A DNA stretch of 44,340 nt from an uncultured Flavobacteriales bacterium (GCA_913020155.1 CAJWBA010000016.1:1-44340), one strand, 5' to 3'. Counted from the stretch's first letter, positions 1 through 8,263 are shown. The notes: a model not told the origin generated them from the sequence alone. Made by a program: numbers and translations.

Positions 1-49
1 CACTTGGTTTACACCCAAGGGGTCAGGGGTTCGAATCCCTTAGCGCCCA
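1..49 (+). tRNA. tRNA-Val (anticodon UAC), 5' end outside window
   Basis: Only the 3' part is present. The anticodon stem CTTGG (3-7) pairs with CCAAG (15-19) around the loop TTTACAC, giving anticodon TAC at 10-12, which reads Val GTA-type codons. The T arm follows (AGGGG / TTCGAAT / CCCTT, 25-41), then the 3' acceptor strand AGCGCCC (42-48) and discriminator A49. No CCA is encoded, so it must be added after transcription. The missing 5' acceptor strand should read GGGCGCT, just left of the window. Confidence 0.93.
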
Positions 50-57
50 CAATTTCA

Positions 58-81
58 ACTCACTTACAAAGTGGGTTTTTT
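58..81 (+). terminator. Rho-independent terminator after tRNA-Val
   Basis: ACTCACTT (58-65) pairs with AAGTGGGT (69-76) around a 3-nt loop with one G-T wobble, and a T run follows (76-81). It lies 8 nt after the tRNA and ends that transcript. Confidence 0.75.
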
Positions 82-653
82 ATTATAAGATTTTAAAATT
101 ATACTTCTATCAAAAAAAGTTTTTTGGCAGATAAATTAATTTATAATTTAAGTATTTTTGAAATTATAATAGACTAAAATTTTCTAAAGTCACTTTCAAT
201 TATATCATATTTCGATAGTTTCTTCAAGTTCTTCCCAGTTATAAACATTATCACCTCCAGAAAATCTTCTAAACCATTTTTTATTTGTGTACCCTCAATC
301 ACCCTTACTGATAAATTTTCATAACTATCTAAAGTTTTTACTTGAAGTAAAGCTTGGAATCTCACGACACAAAAACTTACTTTTTCAAGTTTTTTTGGAA
401 TGAATTTACAAAAGCGAGAAAGATATTATTACGGTTACTATTAAGTTTCAAAGTTTCTGACTTTTTAGCTCTTTCACTTTCAATACTTCTATTCTCCGAA
501 CAATAGTTCAATTCCTCCAAGTTGGTTTACTTGGAATCTGTTAATTTATTACACATATGTAATCTTCAATTAGTGCAAGTTTAGATCGATCACATGAAAT
601 ATGATAAGATGTTTCACAAAAAAGTAAATTAAACCTTACAGATACACATCAAT
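82..653. other. Gene-poor AT-rich stretch, no convincing gene
   Basis: No frame here gives a recognisable protein. A 63-codon minus-strand ORF (174-365) and a stretch open on the minus strand at about 376-521 (no ATG) lie in tandem but in different contexts and match no family I know. They may be remnants of a lost gene. Base composition is strongly AT-rich with scattered stops in all frames, as in the decayed gene that follows at 654. Confidence 0.5.
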
Positions 654-1058
654 ATGAATGCAACGAATAAGAAAGAATTAATATAGAAAAGTACAAGGAG
701 TCTAGCTTTATGGACATCAACATGGCTTATTACGCTATTTATTGTTTCCATTGGACCAGATATGTTATGGGATAGTGCTAGGGTAATAATGATCGGAATC
801 TTAATAAATCTGGTTATTGGGATAACAATGCTAATTTCAAACAAAAGTTTGTTTTATCTTTATGATGAATTTCAGAGAAAGATTCAAATGTAATCTATGG
901 CTTTTACCCCAGGAATATGACTGATCTTTGGAGTTTTGTTTGAAAAAACACATGACTTAGGATTTATTGATTTAGAACCAAAAATTCATTTGTTGATTAT
1001 TTTTATTTCATTGACCTACATCATCTCGTTGATAACCAATTTGAGAAGATTTAAATGA
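654..1058 (+). pseudogene. Decayed four-helix membrane protein paired with XRE regulator
   Basis: One reading frame from the ATG at 654 to the TGA at 1056-1058 encodes a coherent membrane protein. It has a basic N-terminus (MNATNKKELI), hydrophobic segments around WLITLFIVSIGPDMLW and MIGILINLVIGITMLI, the motif YDEFQRKIQ, and C-terminal segments HLLIIFISLTYIISLI and NLRRFK. The frame is broken by three stops: TAG at 684-686, TAA at 891-893 and TGA at 918-920. No frameshift is needed, so these look like point mutations. From memory, flavobacteria carry a membrane protein of about 130 residues with the DE-x-QRKIQ motif directly upstream of a small XRE regulator. Here the broken frame still overlaps the regulator start by ATGA (1055-1058), preserving that arrangement. 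What the intact family does is unknown to me. Confidence 0.78.
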
Positions 1059-1249
1059 AAAATAAATTTAAAGAATTAAGAAAAAGTCAAGAATTAATTC
1101 AAGAAGATTTGGCAGATTTAGTTGGGGTTTCCAGGCAAGCGATCAATGCGATTGAAAAAGAAAAATTCGATCCGAGTTTACCTACTGCTTTTAAAATTGC
1201 AAAGTTGTTTAAAATAACTATAGAAGAATTGTTTATTTTTTCAAATTAG
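1055..1249 (+). CDS. Small XRE-family helix-turn-helix regulator
   Basis: This is a 64-residue DNA-binding protein consisting only of a Cro/C1-type HTH domain. The recognition region reads QEDLADLVGVSRQAINAIEK (about residues 16-35), followed by DPSLPTAFKIAKLF and the acidic end IEELF, all conserved in the short YozG-like regulators. The frame is intact and its ATG overlaps the stop of the preceding membrane-protein pseudogene by four bases. It was therefore translationally coupled to that gene and probably acted in the same circuit. With the partner destroyed, this may be a relic or may have been retained for another target. No operator was identified. Confidence 0.88.
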   Translation: MKNKFKELRKSQELIQEDLADLVGVSRQAINAIEKEKFDPSLPTAFKIAKLFKITIEELFIFSN

Positions 1250-1254
1250 TTTCC

Positions 1255-1286
1255 ATAAAAAAGCTGCTTATTAGAAACTTTTTTAT
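1255..1286. terminator. Possible AT-rich bidirectional terminator
   Basis: ATAAAAAAG (1255-1263) is the perfect reverse complement of CTTTTTTAT (1278-1286), separated by 14 nt. It lies between the converging ends of the XRE gene and the zinc-ribbon-like gene and gives a T run on both strands. The stem has only one G-C pair, so termination strength is doubtful. Confidence 0.35.
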
Positions 1287-1303
1287 AGATGAAAGTCAAA
1301 CTC

Positions 1304-2083
1304 TTAAAGACTTTTAATCATTTTATTTATTTTTTCATGTTCTTCCTTTGCTAGTTCGGCGTCCACAAGAATTCTACCGCTGTATTCGTCCGTAATGACT
1401 TTTTGACGAGAGGCAATTTCCATTTGTATTTGTGGTGGAATTGTAAAATGTGATCCGCCAGAAGCACCTCTTTCAATAGGAACAATCGCCAATCCATTTT
1501 TGACACTTCTTCGAATTCTTTTGTAGGCAACTATGAGTCGGTCATCAATTTTCTGCTCAAAAGTTTTAGATTGAGAAATCAAAAGAGCTTCTTCTTTTTC
1601 TGTTTCTTGCATTATTTCACCAAGTTCATTTTTTTTGGCACTCAAATGATCTTTCTTATCCGTTAGCCTTTCGTTCAGTAGCTCAATAGTTTCTTTCTTT
1701 TGTTCAATTTGGGCTTTAAGTTCTCTTATTTTCTTTTCGGCTAACTGAATTTCGAGTTGCTGGTATTCTTCTTCTTTAACAATGGAGTTGTATTCTCTAT
1801 TGTTGCGAACATTTTTAAGTTTTTCAGCATATTTTACAATGAGACCATTTGCACTTTCAATGATATTTTTATTTTCTTTAATTCCAAGATCAAAGTCGCT
1901 GAGTTCTGCTGTGAGTTTTTTTAATTTTTCATCCATTCCATTTATCTCGTTTTCTAAGTCTTCCACTTCAAGTGGAAGTTCTCCCCGTACATTGCGAATT
2001 TCATCTATTCGCGAGTCAATGATTTGAAGGTCAAAAAGTGCTCTAAGCTTTTCCTCTACTGAGATTTCGGTTTTCTTTGCCAT
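1304..2083 (-). CDS. CdsZ/zinc-ribbon-family coiled-coil protein lacking the zinc cysteines
   Basis: The 259-residue product starts at the ATG 2081-2083 (MAKKTEISVEEKLRALFDLQ). A longer in-frame start would run into the Nif3 gene and is unlikely. Residues about 25-170 form a long heptad-rich coiled coil (two antiparallel helices in the family). The C-terminal part, with GLAIVPIERGASGG and EYSGRILVD, matches the C4 zinc-ribbon domain of this family. Both CxxC knuckles are changed: the usual C-GG-C is S-GG-S and C-EY-C is D-EY-S, so zinc cannot bind there. I recall the same loss in other flavobacterial homologues. It is 1 nt downstream of the Nif3-like gene, so one operon. Family members are thought to act in RNA or translation-related roles; the function here is unproven. 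Confidence 0.88.
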   Translation of the reverse strand: MAKKTEISVEEKLRALFDLQIIDSRIDEIRNVRGELPLEVEDLENEINGMDEKLKKLTAELSDFDLGIKENKNIIESANGLIVKYAEKLKNVRNNREYNSIVKEEEYQQLEIQLAEKKIRELKAQIEQKKETIELLNERLTDKKDHLSAKKNELGEIMQETEKEEALLISQSKTFEQKIDDRLIVAYKRIRRSVKNGLAIVPIERGASGGSHFTIPPQIQMEIASRQKVITDEYSGRILVDAELAKEEHEKINKMIKSL

Positions 2084-2084
2084 A

Positions 2085-3179
2085 CTAGGAGTAATTAACT
2101 GGATTGGTTGATTGTTTCGATAAAATGCACGCAAAATTAGGGATTTTTTTTGTAAGATAGGTTGCTATTAATTTTTTTGTGTATTGTTCAGTTTCATAAT
2201 GACCAATATCCATTAAAATAATTTTATTTTCCGCCTCAAAAAAATTGTGATACTTAAGGTCTGCAGTTATCAATACATCTGCTCCTTTGCTTATAGCTGT
2301 ATTGACTGCAAAGCTCCCTGACCCTCCCAGAAGAGCCACTTTTTTAATTTTTTGTCCTAGATAATTTGAATGTCTTATGTGGGGAGTATTGAGGTGTTTT
2401 TTCACATACTCAAAAAAAGTTATTTCATCCATTGATTTTTCGAGTTCTCCAATGCTACCCATCCCAATGTCTTGATTAATATTTGATAGTTCGCAGATAT
2501 CATAGGCTGCTTCTTCATAGGGATGGACTTTTTTTAAGGCTTTGATGATGTCCATCTCTTTATTTTGATCAAAGGTTAGATGAAGTTGTTGTTCTTCGCT
2601 TCTTTCAGGTTTTCCAGTTTTACCCGTATTTGGATTGCTGAAGTCATTTCCTGTGAACGCTCCAATTCCTTTGGTTGAAAAACTACAGCCATAGTAGTTG
2701 CCCATTGCCCCGGCCCCTGCCGTGTGAAGTACTTCTAATACATTTGAAACAGAATCAGAGGGCACATAAGTAGTGAGCTTTCTTAAGGTATTGTTTTTTG
2801 GAATTAAAATTCGTTGTTTTTTTAAACCCAATTGGATACCCATTTCGTGACTAACTCCATTTTTATGATTGTCCAATGCTGTGTGAATGGAATAAATTGC
2901 AATATCATTTTTTATGGCCTTGATCACTGCTCGTTCGACATAGGTTTTTCCTGTCAATTTTTTTAAACCCGCAAATATGATGGGATGAAAGCTTATAATT
3001 AGTTCACAACCTACTCGAATAGCTTCTTCTACTATCTCTTCAGTTGTATCTAGTGTAACTAGAGCCTTACTGCATTCCGAATTTAAATCTCCTACCAACA
3101 AGCCTACATTGTCAAAATCTTCAGCATAGGTCAAGGGTGCCCATGATTCAAGGATTTTGGTGATTTCATTTATTTTCAT
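2085..3179 (-). CDS. Nif3-like dinuclear metal centre protein (YbgI/YqfO family)
   Basis: The 364-residue protein matches the long YqfO-type version of the Nif3 family, which has an insert between two metal-binding halves. The N-terminal half carries IISFHPIIFAGLKKLTG (about residues 60-75) and YSIHTALDNHKNGVSH (about 96-111). The C-terminal half carries LITADLKYHNFFEA and LMDIGHYETEQY, which supply the remaining His and Glu ligands. In many homologues the first motif has two adjacent histidines; here it is Phe-His. Known members form hexamers with a dimetal site, and suggested activities (GTP cyclohydrolase I-like, hydrolase) are not settled. The TAG stop sits 1 nt before the downstream coiled-coil gene, a pairing I recall from other Bacteroidota. 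Confidence 0.92.
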   Translation of the reverse strand: MKINEITKILESWAPLTYAEDFDNVGLLVGDLNSECSKALVTLDTTEEIVEEAIRVGCELIISFHPIIFAGLKKLTGKTYVERAVIKAIKNDIAIYSIHTALDNHKNGVSHEMGIQLGLKKQRILIPKNNTLRKLTTYVPSDSVSNVLEVLHTAGAGAMGNYYGCSFSTKGIGAFTGNDFSNPNTGKTGKPERSEEQQLHLTFDQNKEMDIIKALKKVHPYEEAAYDICELSNINQDIGMGSIGELEKSMDEITFFEYVKKHLNTPHIRHSNYLGQKIKKVALLGGSGSFAVNTAISKGADVLITADLKYHNFFEAENKIILMDIGHYETEQYTKKLIATYLTKKIPNFACILSKQSTNPVNYS

Positions 3180-3263
3180 TTGTACAACTTCATGTTTTTT
3201 TCCTGTAGATTGATTGCTTAAACTACGAAATGTTATCTTTACAAATATAATATATTCGTGCGC

Positions 3264-4286
3264 ATGACCTTCTTTCGCCTCTTTCTTTTTCCTTTTGCGG
3301 TACTTTACAGTATGCTAACCTCATTTCGTAATTTTTTATTTGATGTAAAAATTTTTAGATCTGTTGGTTACGAAAATCCTACCCTAGGAATAGGAAACTT
3401 ATCTGTTGGAGGTACAGGAAAATCTGTTTGTGTAGATTATGTTGTTTCTATTTTGAAGCAAAATCATTCAATAACAATTTTGAGTAGAGGTTATGGAAGG
3501 ACTTCTAAAGGTTTTGTGGAAGTTTCAGGTAAATCAACGTCAGAAGATGTGGGTGATGAGCCCTTGATGTTGAGTTTAAAACATCCAGAGGCAAGAGTAG
3601 CAGTGGCAGAGAAAAGAAGGGTAGGGATGGGTCAGCTTTTGAAGGATTCAAAAAAAGACGATATTTTTGTTTGGGATGATTGTTTTCAGCATCGCTGGGT
3701 AAATCCACGTCTCATGATTTTGTTAACTTCTTACAAGCATCTTTTTGTCGATGACCTTCATCTTCCTATGGGTAATTTAAGAGAATTGAGTTCAGGTAAA
3801 AAAAGGGCTGATGTTGTTATTATAACTAAATGTTCAAAGAATATGAGTGTTGAAGAAAGAAAGAAAATAATCCAAAAACTTGGGCTTTTAAAAACTCAAT
3901 ATTTATTTTTTGCTCAAATTAAATATTCTGATCACATCAAAAGTATCAATCGATCACTTCCAGTTTCAAATTTGGTAAAATTGCCTTTTTTATTGGTAAC
4001 TGGAATTTCTGATCCAACACCTCTAAAGAATTTCTTAGAAGCAATTGGGTGTAAATTTGAGCATCTTAAGTTTTCTGATCATCACAATTTTACAGAAAGA
4101 GATGCAAAAAGAATCAATAATAAATTGAGTAATCGAATGATTTTAACAACTGAAAAAGATTTTGTTCGGTTAAATCCAATTTTGTTATCTGATGTTTTAT
4201 TCTATTTGCAAATAGAAATGGAATTGTTTGATGAGGACAAAGAAACTTTTGATAAACTTCTGAAAACTACAGTTGAAATAAAGTAA
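3264..4286 (+). CDS. lpxK: Tetraacyldisaccharide 4'-kinase, lipid A synthesis
   Basis: LpxK phosphorylates the 4' position of the lipid A disaccharide at the inner face of the inner membrane. The N-terminus has a single hydrophobic segment (FFRLFLFPFAVLYSML), then the P-loop GNLSVGGTGKS at about residues 44-54. RGYGRTSKG, GDEPLML and WDDCFQHR follow; the last corresponds to the DDxFQHR Walker-B-like motif (DDAFQHR in most homologues). I chose the ATG at 3264, giving 340 residues; a GTG two codons upstream (3258) is possible. It is divergent from the Nif3-like gene with about 80 bp between. Its stop is one base from the stop of lipA on the other strand. It shows that the organism makes a lipid A outer membrane. 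Confidence 0.95.
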   Translation: MTFFRLFLFPFAVLYSMLTSFRNFLFDVKIFRSVGYENPTLGIGNLSVGGTGKSVCVDYVVSILKQNHSITILSRGYGRTSKGFVEVSGKSTSEDVGDEPLMLSLKHPEARVAVAEKRRVGMGQLLKDSKKDDIFVWDDCFQHRWVNPRLMILLTSYKHLFVDDLHLPMGNLRELSSGKKRADVVIITKCSKNMSVEERKKIIQKLGLLKTQYLFFAQIKYSDHIKSINRSLPVSNLVKLPFLLVTGISDPTPLKNFLEAIGCKFEHLKFSDHHNFTERDAKRINNKLSNRMILTTEKDFVRLNPILLSDVLFYLQIEMELFDEDKETFDKLLKTTVEIK

Positions 4287-4287
4287 A

Positions 4288-5157
4288 TTAATCAATGTGC
4301 TTGTGTGCTTTGTATGATGAGCGAACTAGAGGTCCACTCTCAACATGCCTAAATCCAAAATCTTTTCCGATTGCTTCGTAATGCTCAAACTGTTCAGGTG
4401 ATATGAATTGTTTTACACCTAAATGTTTTTTTGTCGGTTGCAAGTATTGACCAATTGTAACAACATCAACTTCGGCTTTTCTCAGATCAAGAAGGGTTTC
4501 AACAACCTCTTCTTCTGTTTCTCCTAAACCCAGCATTATTCCAGATTTTGTTCTTCTTACTCCTTTTTGTTTTAGATACAAAAGAACTTCGAGACTTTGA
4601 TCGTATTTAGCTTGAATTCGAACCTCACGAGTAAGGCGTCTTACAGTTTCTACATTATGAGAAACAACTTCAGGGTGAACTTCAACAATTCTGTCTAAAT
4701 TTCTTAAATTTCCTTTGAAATCTGGTATCAAAGTTTCGAGAGTGGTGTTTGGGTTCATTCTTCGGATTGCATTTATGGTTTCTCCCCAAATGATCGAACC
4801 TCCATCTTTTAAATCATCCCGATCCACCGATGTAATTACTGCATGTTTTATGTTCATTAATTTAATGGAACGAGCAACTTTCTCAGGTTCATTCCAATCA
4901 ACTGTTTCGGGTCTACCTGTTTTAACGCCGCAGAACCCACAAGAACGTGTACAGATGTTTCCTAATATCATAAAAGTAGCGGTTCCCTCTCCCCAGCATT
5001 CACCCATATTCGGACAACTCCCTGAGGTGCAAATGGTATTGAGTTTATATTTATCAACTAAGCCTCTAAGTTCAGCGTACTTTTTCCCAGTAGGAAGTTT
5101 TACACGAAGCCACTTAGGTTTTCCAGATGCTTTTTTTATTTTGATTTCCGTCTGCAT
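4288..5157 (-). CDS. lipA: Lipoyl synthase
   Basis: LipA is a radical-SAM enzyme that inserts two sulfurs into octanoyl-lipoyl domains of pyruvate and related dehydrogenases. The 289 residues contain both iron-sulfur sites. The auxiliary cluster cysteines are C43, C48 and C54 ([12 protein letters not shown]), and the radical-SAM CxxxCxxC is C69, C73 and C76 (CTRSCGFC). The C-terminal RSSYKAHKH carries the serine that ligates the auxiliary cluster. It lies about 38 bp downstream of the NRAMP-like transporter on the same strand and may share its transcript. pdhB in this window encodes part of a lipoate-dependent complex. Confidence 0.97.
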   Translation of the reverse strand: MQTEIKIKKASGKPKWLRVKLPTGKKYAELRGLVDKYKLNTICTSGSCPNMGECWGEGTATFMILGNICTRSCGFCGVKTGRPETVDWNEPEKVARSIKLMNIKHAVITSVDRDDLKDGGSIIWGETINAIRRMNPNTTLETLIPDFKGNLRNLDRIVEVHPEVVSHNVETVRRLTREVRIQAKYDQSLEVLLYLKQKGVRRTKSGIMLGLGETEEEVVETLLDLRKAEVDVVTIGQYLQPTKKHLGVKQFISPEQFEHYEAIGKDFGFRHVESGPLVRSSYKAHKHID

Positions 5158-5195
5158 AGATTGTTTTTATCTGATGTAAATATACAAACTTCTCT

Positions 5196-6410
5196 TTAGA
5201 GCATCAAGAGATACACCAAAGCAAAACTACTTAAAAAAAGAAGCCCTAATACACTGAGGATCCTCAGCCCCTTTGAAGGTTTTGCAGCATCAGGCATTTG
5301 ATCACTAAGCACCAATCTGTAATTTAAGAATGCATAAAAAGGAGCTGTCATAAATGATAGAACTGTTGCAATTTGAATTAAAAGTCCCATTTCTGAAAGA
5401 AGAAATATGAAAATACAAATGGTTCCTCCAGCTAGAATAAGCAGCCATATTTTGTAATCATTTTTTTTTCGATTAGGATAAAGTAGCTCTAAGGTTTTAC
5501 TCATTGCTCGAGGCGATGCATCTAAGGTGGTGATTGTTGTACTAAACATCGTTGTTAATGCTGCAGCAGCTATGATCCAATAAACTTCATCACCCAAGGT
5601 AGTGGTGTATATATTTATAAGTTGAGAAGCAAAAACTCCACCTTGATCAGAAAACTCCGCTCCACTTCCAAACATTACAAATGCGCCTAAACCCATAAAG
5701 CAAATCCCTAAAATTAGAGTTACCCAATAGCCTACGTTAAAATCAAATAGACTTTCACTCATCTTAACTTCAGTTTGAGTTTCATTGTTTTTTTCAATGC
5801 TCCAGAGTGAATGCCAAATTGAAATGTCCATGGGAGCAGGCATCCAACCCATAAAAGCAATCAAAAATAAAAAATTTGATTCGTCTGGGAAAATTTGAAC
5901 CAAAGAGAGTTGGGATGAATTTTTCACATAAGCGATTCCTGTTGCGATAAATGTTGTTGCAGTTAATGTTAAAATAATCCATTTTACAATTCGATCAAGA
6001 GAAGCGTATTTACCTATCCATAAAATTAGAGTACAAATTAAAATAATACCAATTGACCAGTTTACCAAGTTATCAGAAACTCCAAATATCTGTGAAGCTA
6101 AGCCTGCAGTAACTATTGTAACTGCTGTTTGAATCGTAAACATAGTTGCTGTGTTTAGAATAAAATAAATATTCAAATACGCTCTCCCAAGGTCTAAATA
6201 TCCATCAAGTAAGCTTTTGTTTGTTGCAATAGAAAATCGTGGGCCATATTGAAAGAATGGGTATTTAAATAAATTTACAAGAACAATTGCCCATAATAGC
6301 CCCCATCCAAAATCGGCTCCAGCTCTTGTAGACTGAACTAAATGCGAAACCCCAATAGCAGCCCCAGCAAATAGAAGTCCTGGTCCTAGTTTTTGTAATT
6401 TACCCCTCAT
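5196..6410 (-). CDS. Divergent NRAMP-family transporter without the canonical metal motifs
   Basis: The 404-residue polytopic protein has about eleven hydrophobic segments and the NRAMP opening KLGPGLLFAGAAIGVSHL. In canonical NRAMPs the first helix carries DPGN and the sixth MPHN, which hold the metal. Here the aligned positions read GVSH (about 20-23) and MPAPMD (about 190-195), so both signature motifs are replaced. A different substrate, such as Mg or another cation, or a different coordination is likely; this is inference. The start overlaps the 3' end of the sigma factor gene by 11 nt, indicating coupled translation. Some databases may list it simply as a Nramp divalent metal transporter. 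Tail residues 380-404 form the last helix. Confidence 0.8.
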   Translation of the reverse strand: MRGKLQKLGPGLLFAGAAIGVSHLVQSTRAGADFGWGLLWAIVLVNLFKYPFFQYGPRFSIATNKSLLDGYLDLGRAYLNIYFILNTATMFTIQTAVTIVTAGLASQIFGVSDNLVNWSIGIILICTLILWIGKYASLDRIVKWIILTLTATTFIATGIAYVKNSSQLSLVQIFPDESNFLFLIAFMGWMPAPMDISIWHSLWSIEKNNETQTEVKMSESLFDFNVGYWVTLILGICFMGLGAFVMFGSGAEFSDQGGVFASQLINIYTTTLGDEVYWIIAAAALTTMFSTTITTLDASPRAMSKTLELLYPNRKKNDYKIWLLILAGGTICIFIFLLSEMGLLIQIATVLSFMTAPFYAFLNYRLVLSDQMPDAAKPSKGLRILSVLGLLFLSSFALVYLLML

Positions 6411-6963
6411 TTTTAGTTATTTCTTGCGCCAATATTTTTTTGGCTCTAAGGAGTGTAACCTTTACTGTGTTTAAAGGAAGTTTTAAACGCTCACTTATTT
6501 CCTTGTAAGAAAGTTCTTCGAAATATCTTAGTCGGATTATTATTTTGTATTCCCTTTTTAGAGTTTTGATTTTTTGAAGTAAATCAGATAAATTTTGAGT
6601 TATTATCAGGAGGTCTTCGGGAGTAGGATTTCCATCTTGAACTTTAGTCACTGTCCTTTCATCATAGGTGGTAGAGTCAATTTTCTTTTTCGAATTTTCT
6701 TTTCTGTGTTGGTCTATTTGAATATTCTTAGAAATTGTTGTTAACCATGTTTCAAATTTAAAACTTGGATTGAAAGTGTGTATTTTATCAAATGCTTTAG
6801 CAAAAGTTCTAACCGCAATGTCTTCTGCTTGATCTTCGTTTCCAATTTTTTTTAAAAGATAACCGTAAAGATAATCCCAAAAGGATTCAAAAAGATATCC
6901 AAAAGCTTTTTGATTATTAGTTTTCGCTAAGTTGATCGCCTCGTTAACAGCTTTAGGTTTCAT
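6400..6963 (-). CDS. ECF-type RNA polymerase sigma factor
   Basis: The protein has 187 residues from the ATG at 6961-6963 (MKPKAVNEAINLAKTNN); an in-frame Met six codons upstream is possible. Region 2 is seen as FGYLFESFWDYLYGYLLKKI then DQAEDIAVRTFAKAFDKI, with FETWLTTISKNIQIDQHRK for promoter melting and -10 contact. Region 4 is RLRYFEELSYKEISERL followed by NTVKVTLLRAKKIL, a helix-turn-helix that reads the -35 element. No anti-sigma gene is adjacent. Instead it overlaps the NRAMP-like transporter by 11 nt and follows a small cysteine-containing membrane protein by 33 nt. In flavobacteria I recall this sigma factor next to lipA, so the transporter may be an insertion into that order. Confidence 0.93.
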   Translation of the reverse strand: MKPKAVNEAINLAKTNNQKAFGYLFESFWDYLYGYLLKKIGNEDQAEDIAVRTFAKAFDKIHTFNPSFKFETWLTTISKNIQIDQHRKENSKKKIDSTTYDERTVTKVQDGNPTPEDLLIITQNLSDLLQKIKTLKREYKIIIRLRYFEELSYKEISERLKLPLNTVKVTLLRAKKILAQEITKNEG

Positions 6964-6996
6964 CTTAAAACTAAGGTACAAAAAAAATTATGATGC

Positions 6997-7206
6997 CTAT
7001 TGTTTGGCAAAATCTGAATTTTTACATTCTTGTTCTTCTGGGAGTTTTCCACAAAATCCACAAGGTTGATTTGACTTATTTAGAAACGGACTTTGACTGG
7101 CGCAAGTACCCGCAAACTTTCCGTTTTTCTTAACTAATATTTTTATGGCAATACCAGCGAAAGCCAAAGAGAGCAGGACAAAAGTTAGAATAAATAATTT
7201 CATCAT
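6997..7206 (-). CDS. Small membrane-anchored protein with conserved cysteines
   Basis: The 69-residue protein has one N-terminal hydrophobic helix (residues about 3-22, LFILTFVLLSLAFAGIAIKI), then a short domain with GTCASQSPFLNK, CGFCGK and EEQEC. The four cysteines could form a metal site or disulfides outside the membrane. The pattern matches a small flavobacterial family usually annotated only as membrane or secreted protein. No function is known to me. The start is either of two adjacent ATG codons. It is the first gene of a minus-strand group followed by the sigma factor and the transporter, so it may work in the same response. Confidence 0.82.
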   Translation of the reverse strand: MMKLFILTFVLLSLAFAGIAIKILVKKNGKFAGTCASQSPFLNKSNQPCGFCGKLPEEQECKNSDFAKQ

Positions 7207-7429
7207 ATTGATGTAAAATTACACAATTTATGCCTAGTTGCATAAAAATTAGGTGTAAAACAATTTGACCCAGCAAATCATTATTATTACTTTATTTCAC
7301 CAAAACTTACAGTATAATCGCGACCAGAAATTACAATCGTTAAGCTGATTTATCTCAAATCAATCAATTTTGAGGAGTAATTTATAGATAAGGGAACCTG
7401 AACTAAATTTAATTTAATAAAAATGAAAA
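7207..7429. other. Intergenic stretch upstream of small membrane protein
   Basis: This AT-rich stretch contains no ORF of note. An imperfect hairpin, CTCAAA (7355-7360) with TTTGAG at about 7369-7374, is visible but has no T run. The promoter of the minus-strand small-protein/sigma/transporter group must lie at its left edge; I could not pick one with confidence. Confidence 0.4.
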
Positions 7430-8121
7430 TTAATTTTATGCTTACCGATTATAAATATAAATTCTCAAGATACTATTTCTTTAGGATGGGTCCCTTTCTA
7501 TTCAAAAAATGTTATCTCTAAAGATCGATTGTTTTTAAAAAATTAAGTCAAATCTTTTCCTGAAACTCAAACTTCAAAATATCTATGTTGCAGTCAAAAA
7601 GACCAATAAAAAAACCTTGAATCAGAGAGTTATCTGTAATCTATGTCAATATTAAAAAAGGTGTAAATCAGTTCGAAATCCCAAATAATCATCATAATGT
7701 ATGGTTTATGCAGACGAACAAGATTTTTTTCATGAAGAAGTAATAAGTTTTTCGGCAAGCTATTAAAAGAAAAAGAAAGGAAATTCAGTAGTTCAGCTTC
7801 CAAACTTTAAAAAAGGATTTACTTGTTACATTACTTAAAAATTAAAGACACTTTTTAATGGGAATTCATGATTTATAAGAAAATTTAGCTACAGAATCTC
7901 GTTCATTTTTAAAGAATCATTTGTATGGAGTTCAAAAACTATTAAGTAAATTTTATGAATTTAGATTACCATACAAAAAAGCATCTTTAATTACTGATGC
8001 TCCAGAATATATTATAATTAATAATTTTGGATCAAGGAAAACAGGTTGGATGACATACAATCCAGTAAAAGCTAGTGCAAGTATTATTGGTCAAATAACC
8101 AAAAAAAAAGAAAATATTTAG
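7430..8121 (+). pseudogene. Remnants of a decayed plus-strand gene, family not recognised
   Basis: Protein-like pieces appear in all three forward frames in order. They are DTISLGWVPFYSKN (near 7475), QNIYVAVKKTNKKTLNQRV (near 7575), GVNQFEIPNNHHNVWF (near 7660), YADEQDFFHEEVISF (near 7700) and finally an 80-codon open stretch, 7879-8121. That last piece begins ENLATESRSFLKNH and contains RLPYKKASLITDAPEY, NNFGSRKTGW and NPVKASASIIGQI. It has no ATG, and upstream stops and frame changes separate the pieces. This is best explained as one gene of about 230 codons disrupted by several frameshifts and stops. I cannot name the family. The 66-codon ORF beginning at TTG 7921 is probably not an independent gene. 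Confidence 0.5.
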
Positions 8122-8263
8122 AAAGAAGGAAACTCCCTTTTTTGTAAAAACACAATAATTATTGGCACACCTTTAATTACATGTCATAACCCATTATAAT
8201 TTCATAAATAAATATAGTGTTGTGGTTTGATTGAAGATATATAAAAAGGGGTTCTTCATTTTT

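Noticed and set aside
174-365. Minus-strand ORF of 63 codons in the gene-poor stretch
   Set aside because: No recognisable motif, no family, no promoter or partner; AT-rich DNA can keep such a frame open by chance. Not listed as a gene.
629-844. Minus-strand ORF of 71 codons
   Set aside because: It is the antisense shadow of the decayed membrane-protein frame on the plus strand, which gives a far more protein-like sequence.
7921-8121. Small ORF from TTG 7921 as an intact gene
   Set aside because: The same frame continues upstream without ATG to a stop at 7876, and protein-like pieces precede it in other frames, so a gene remnant is more likely.
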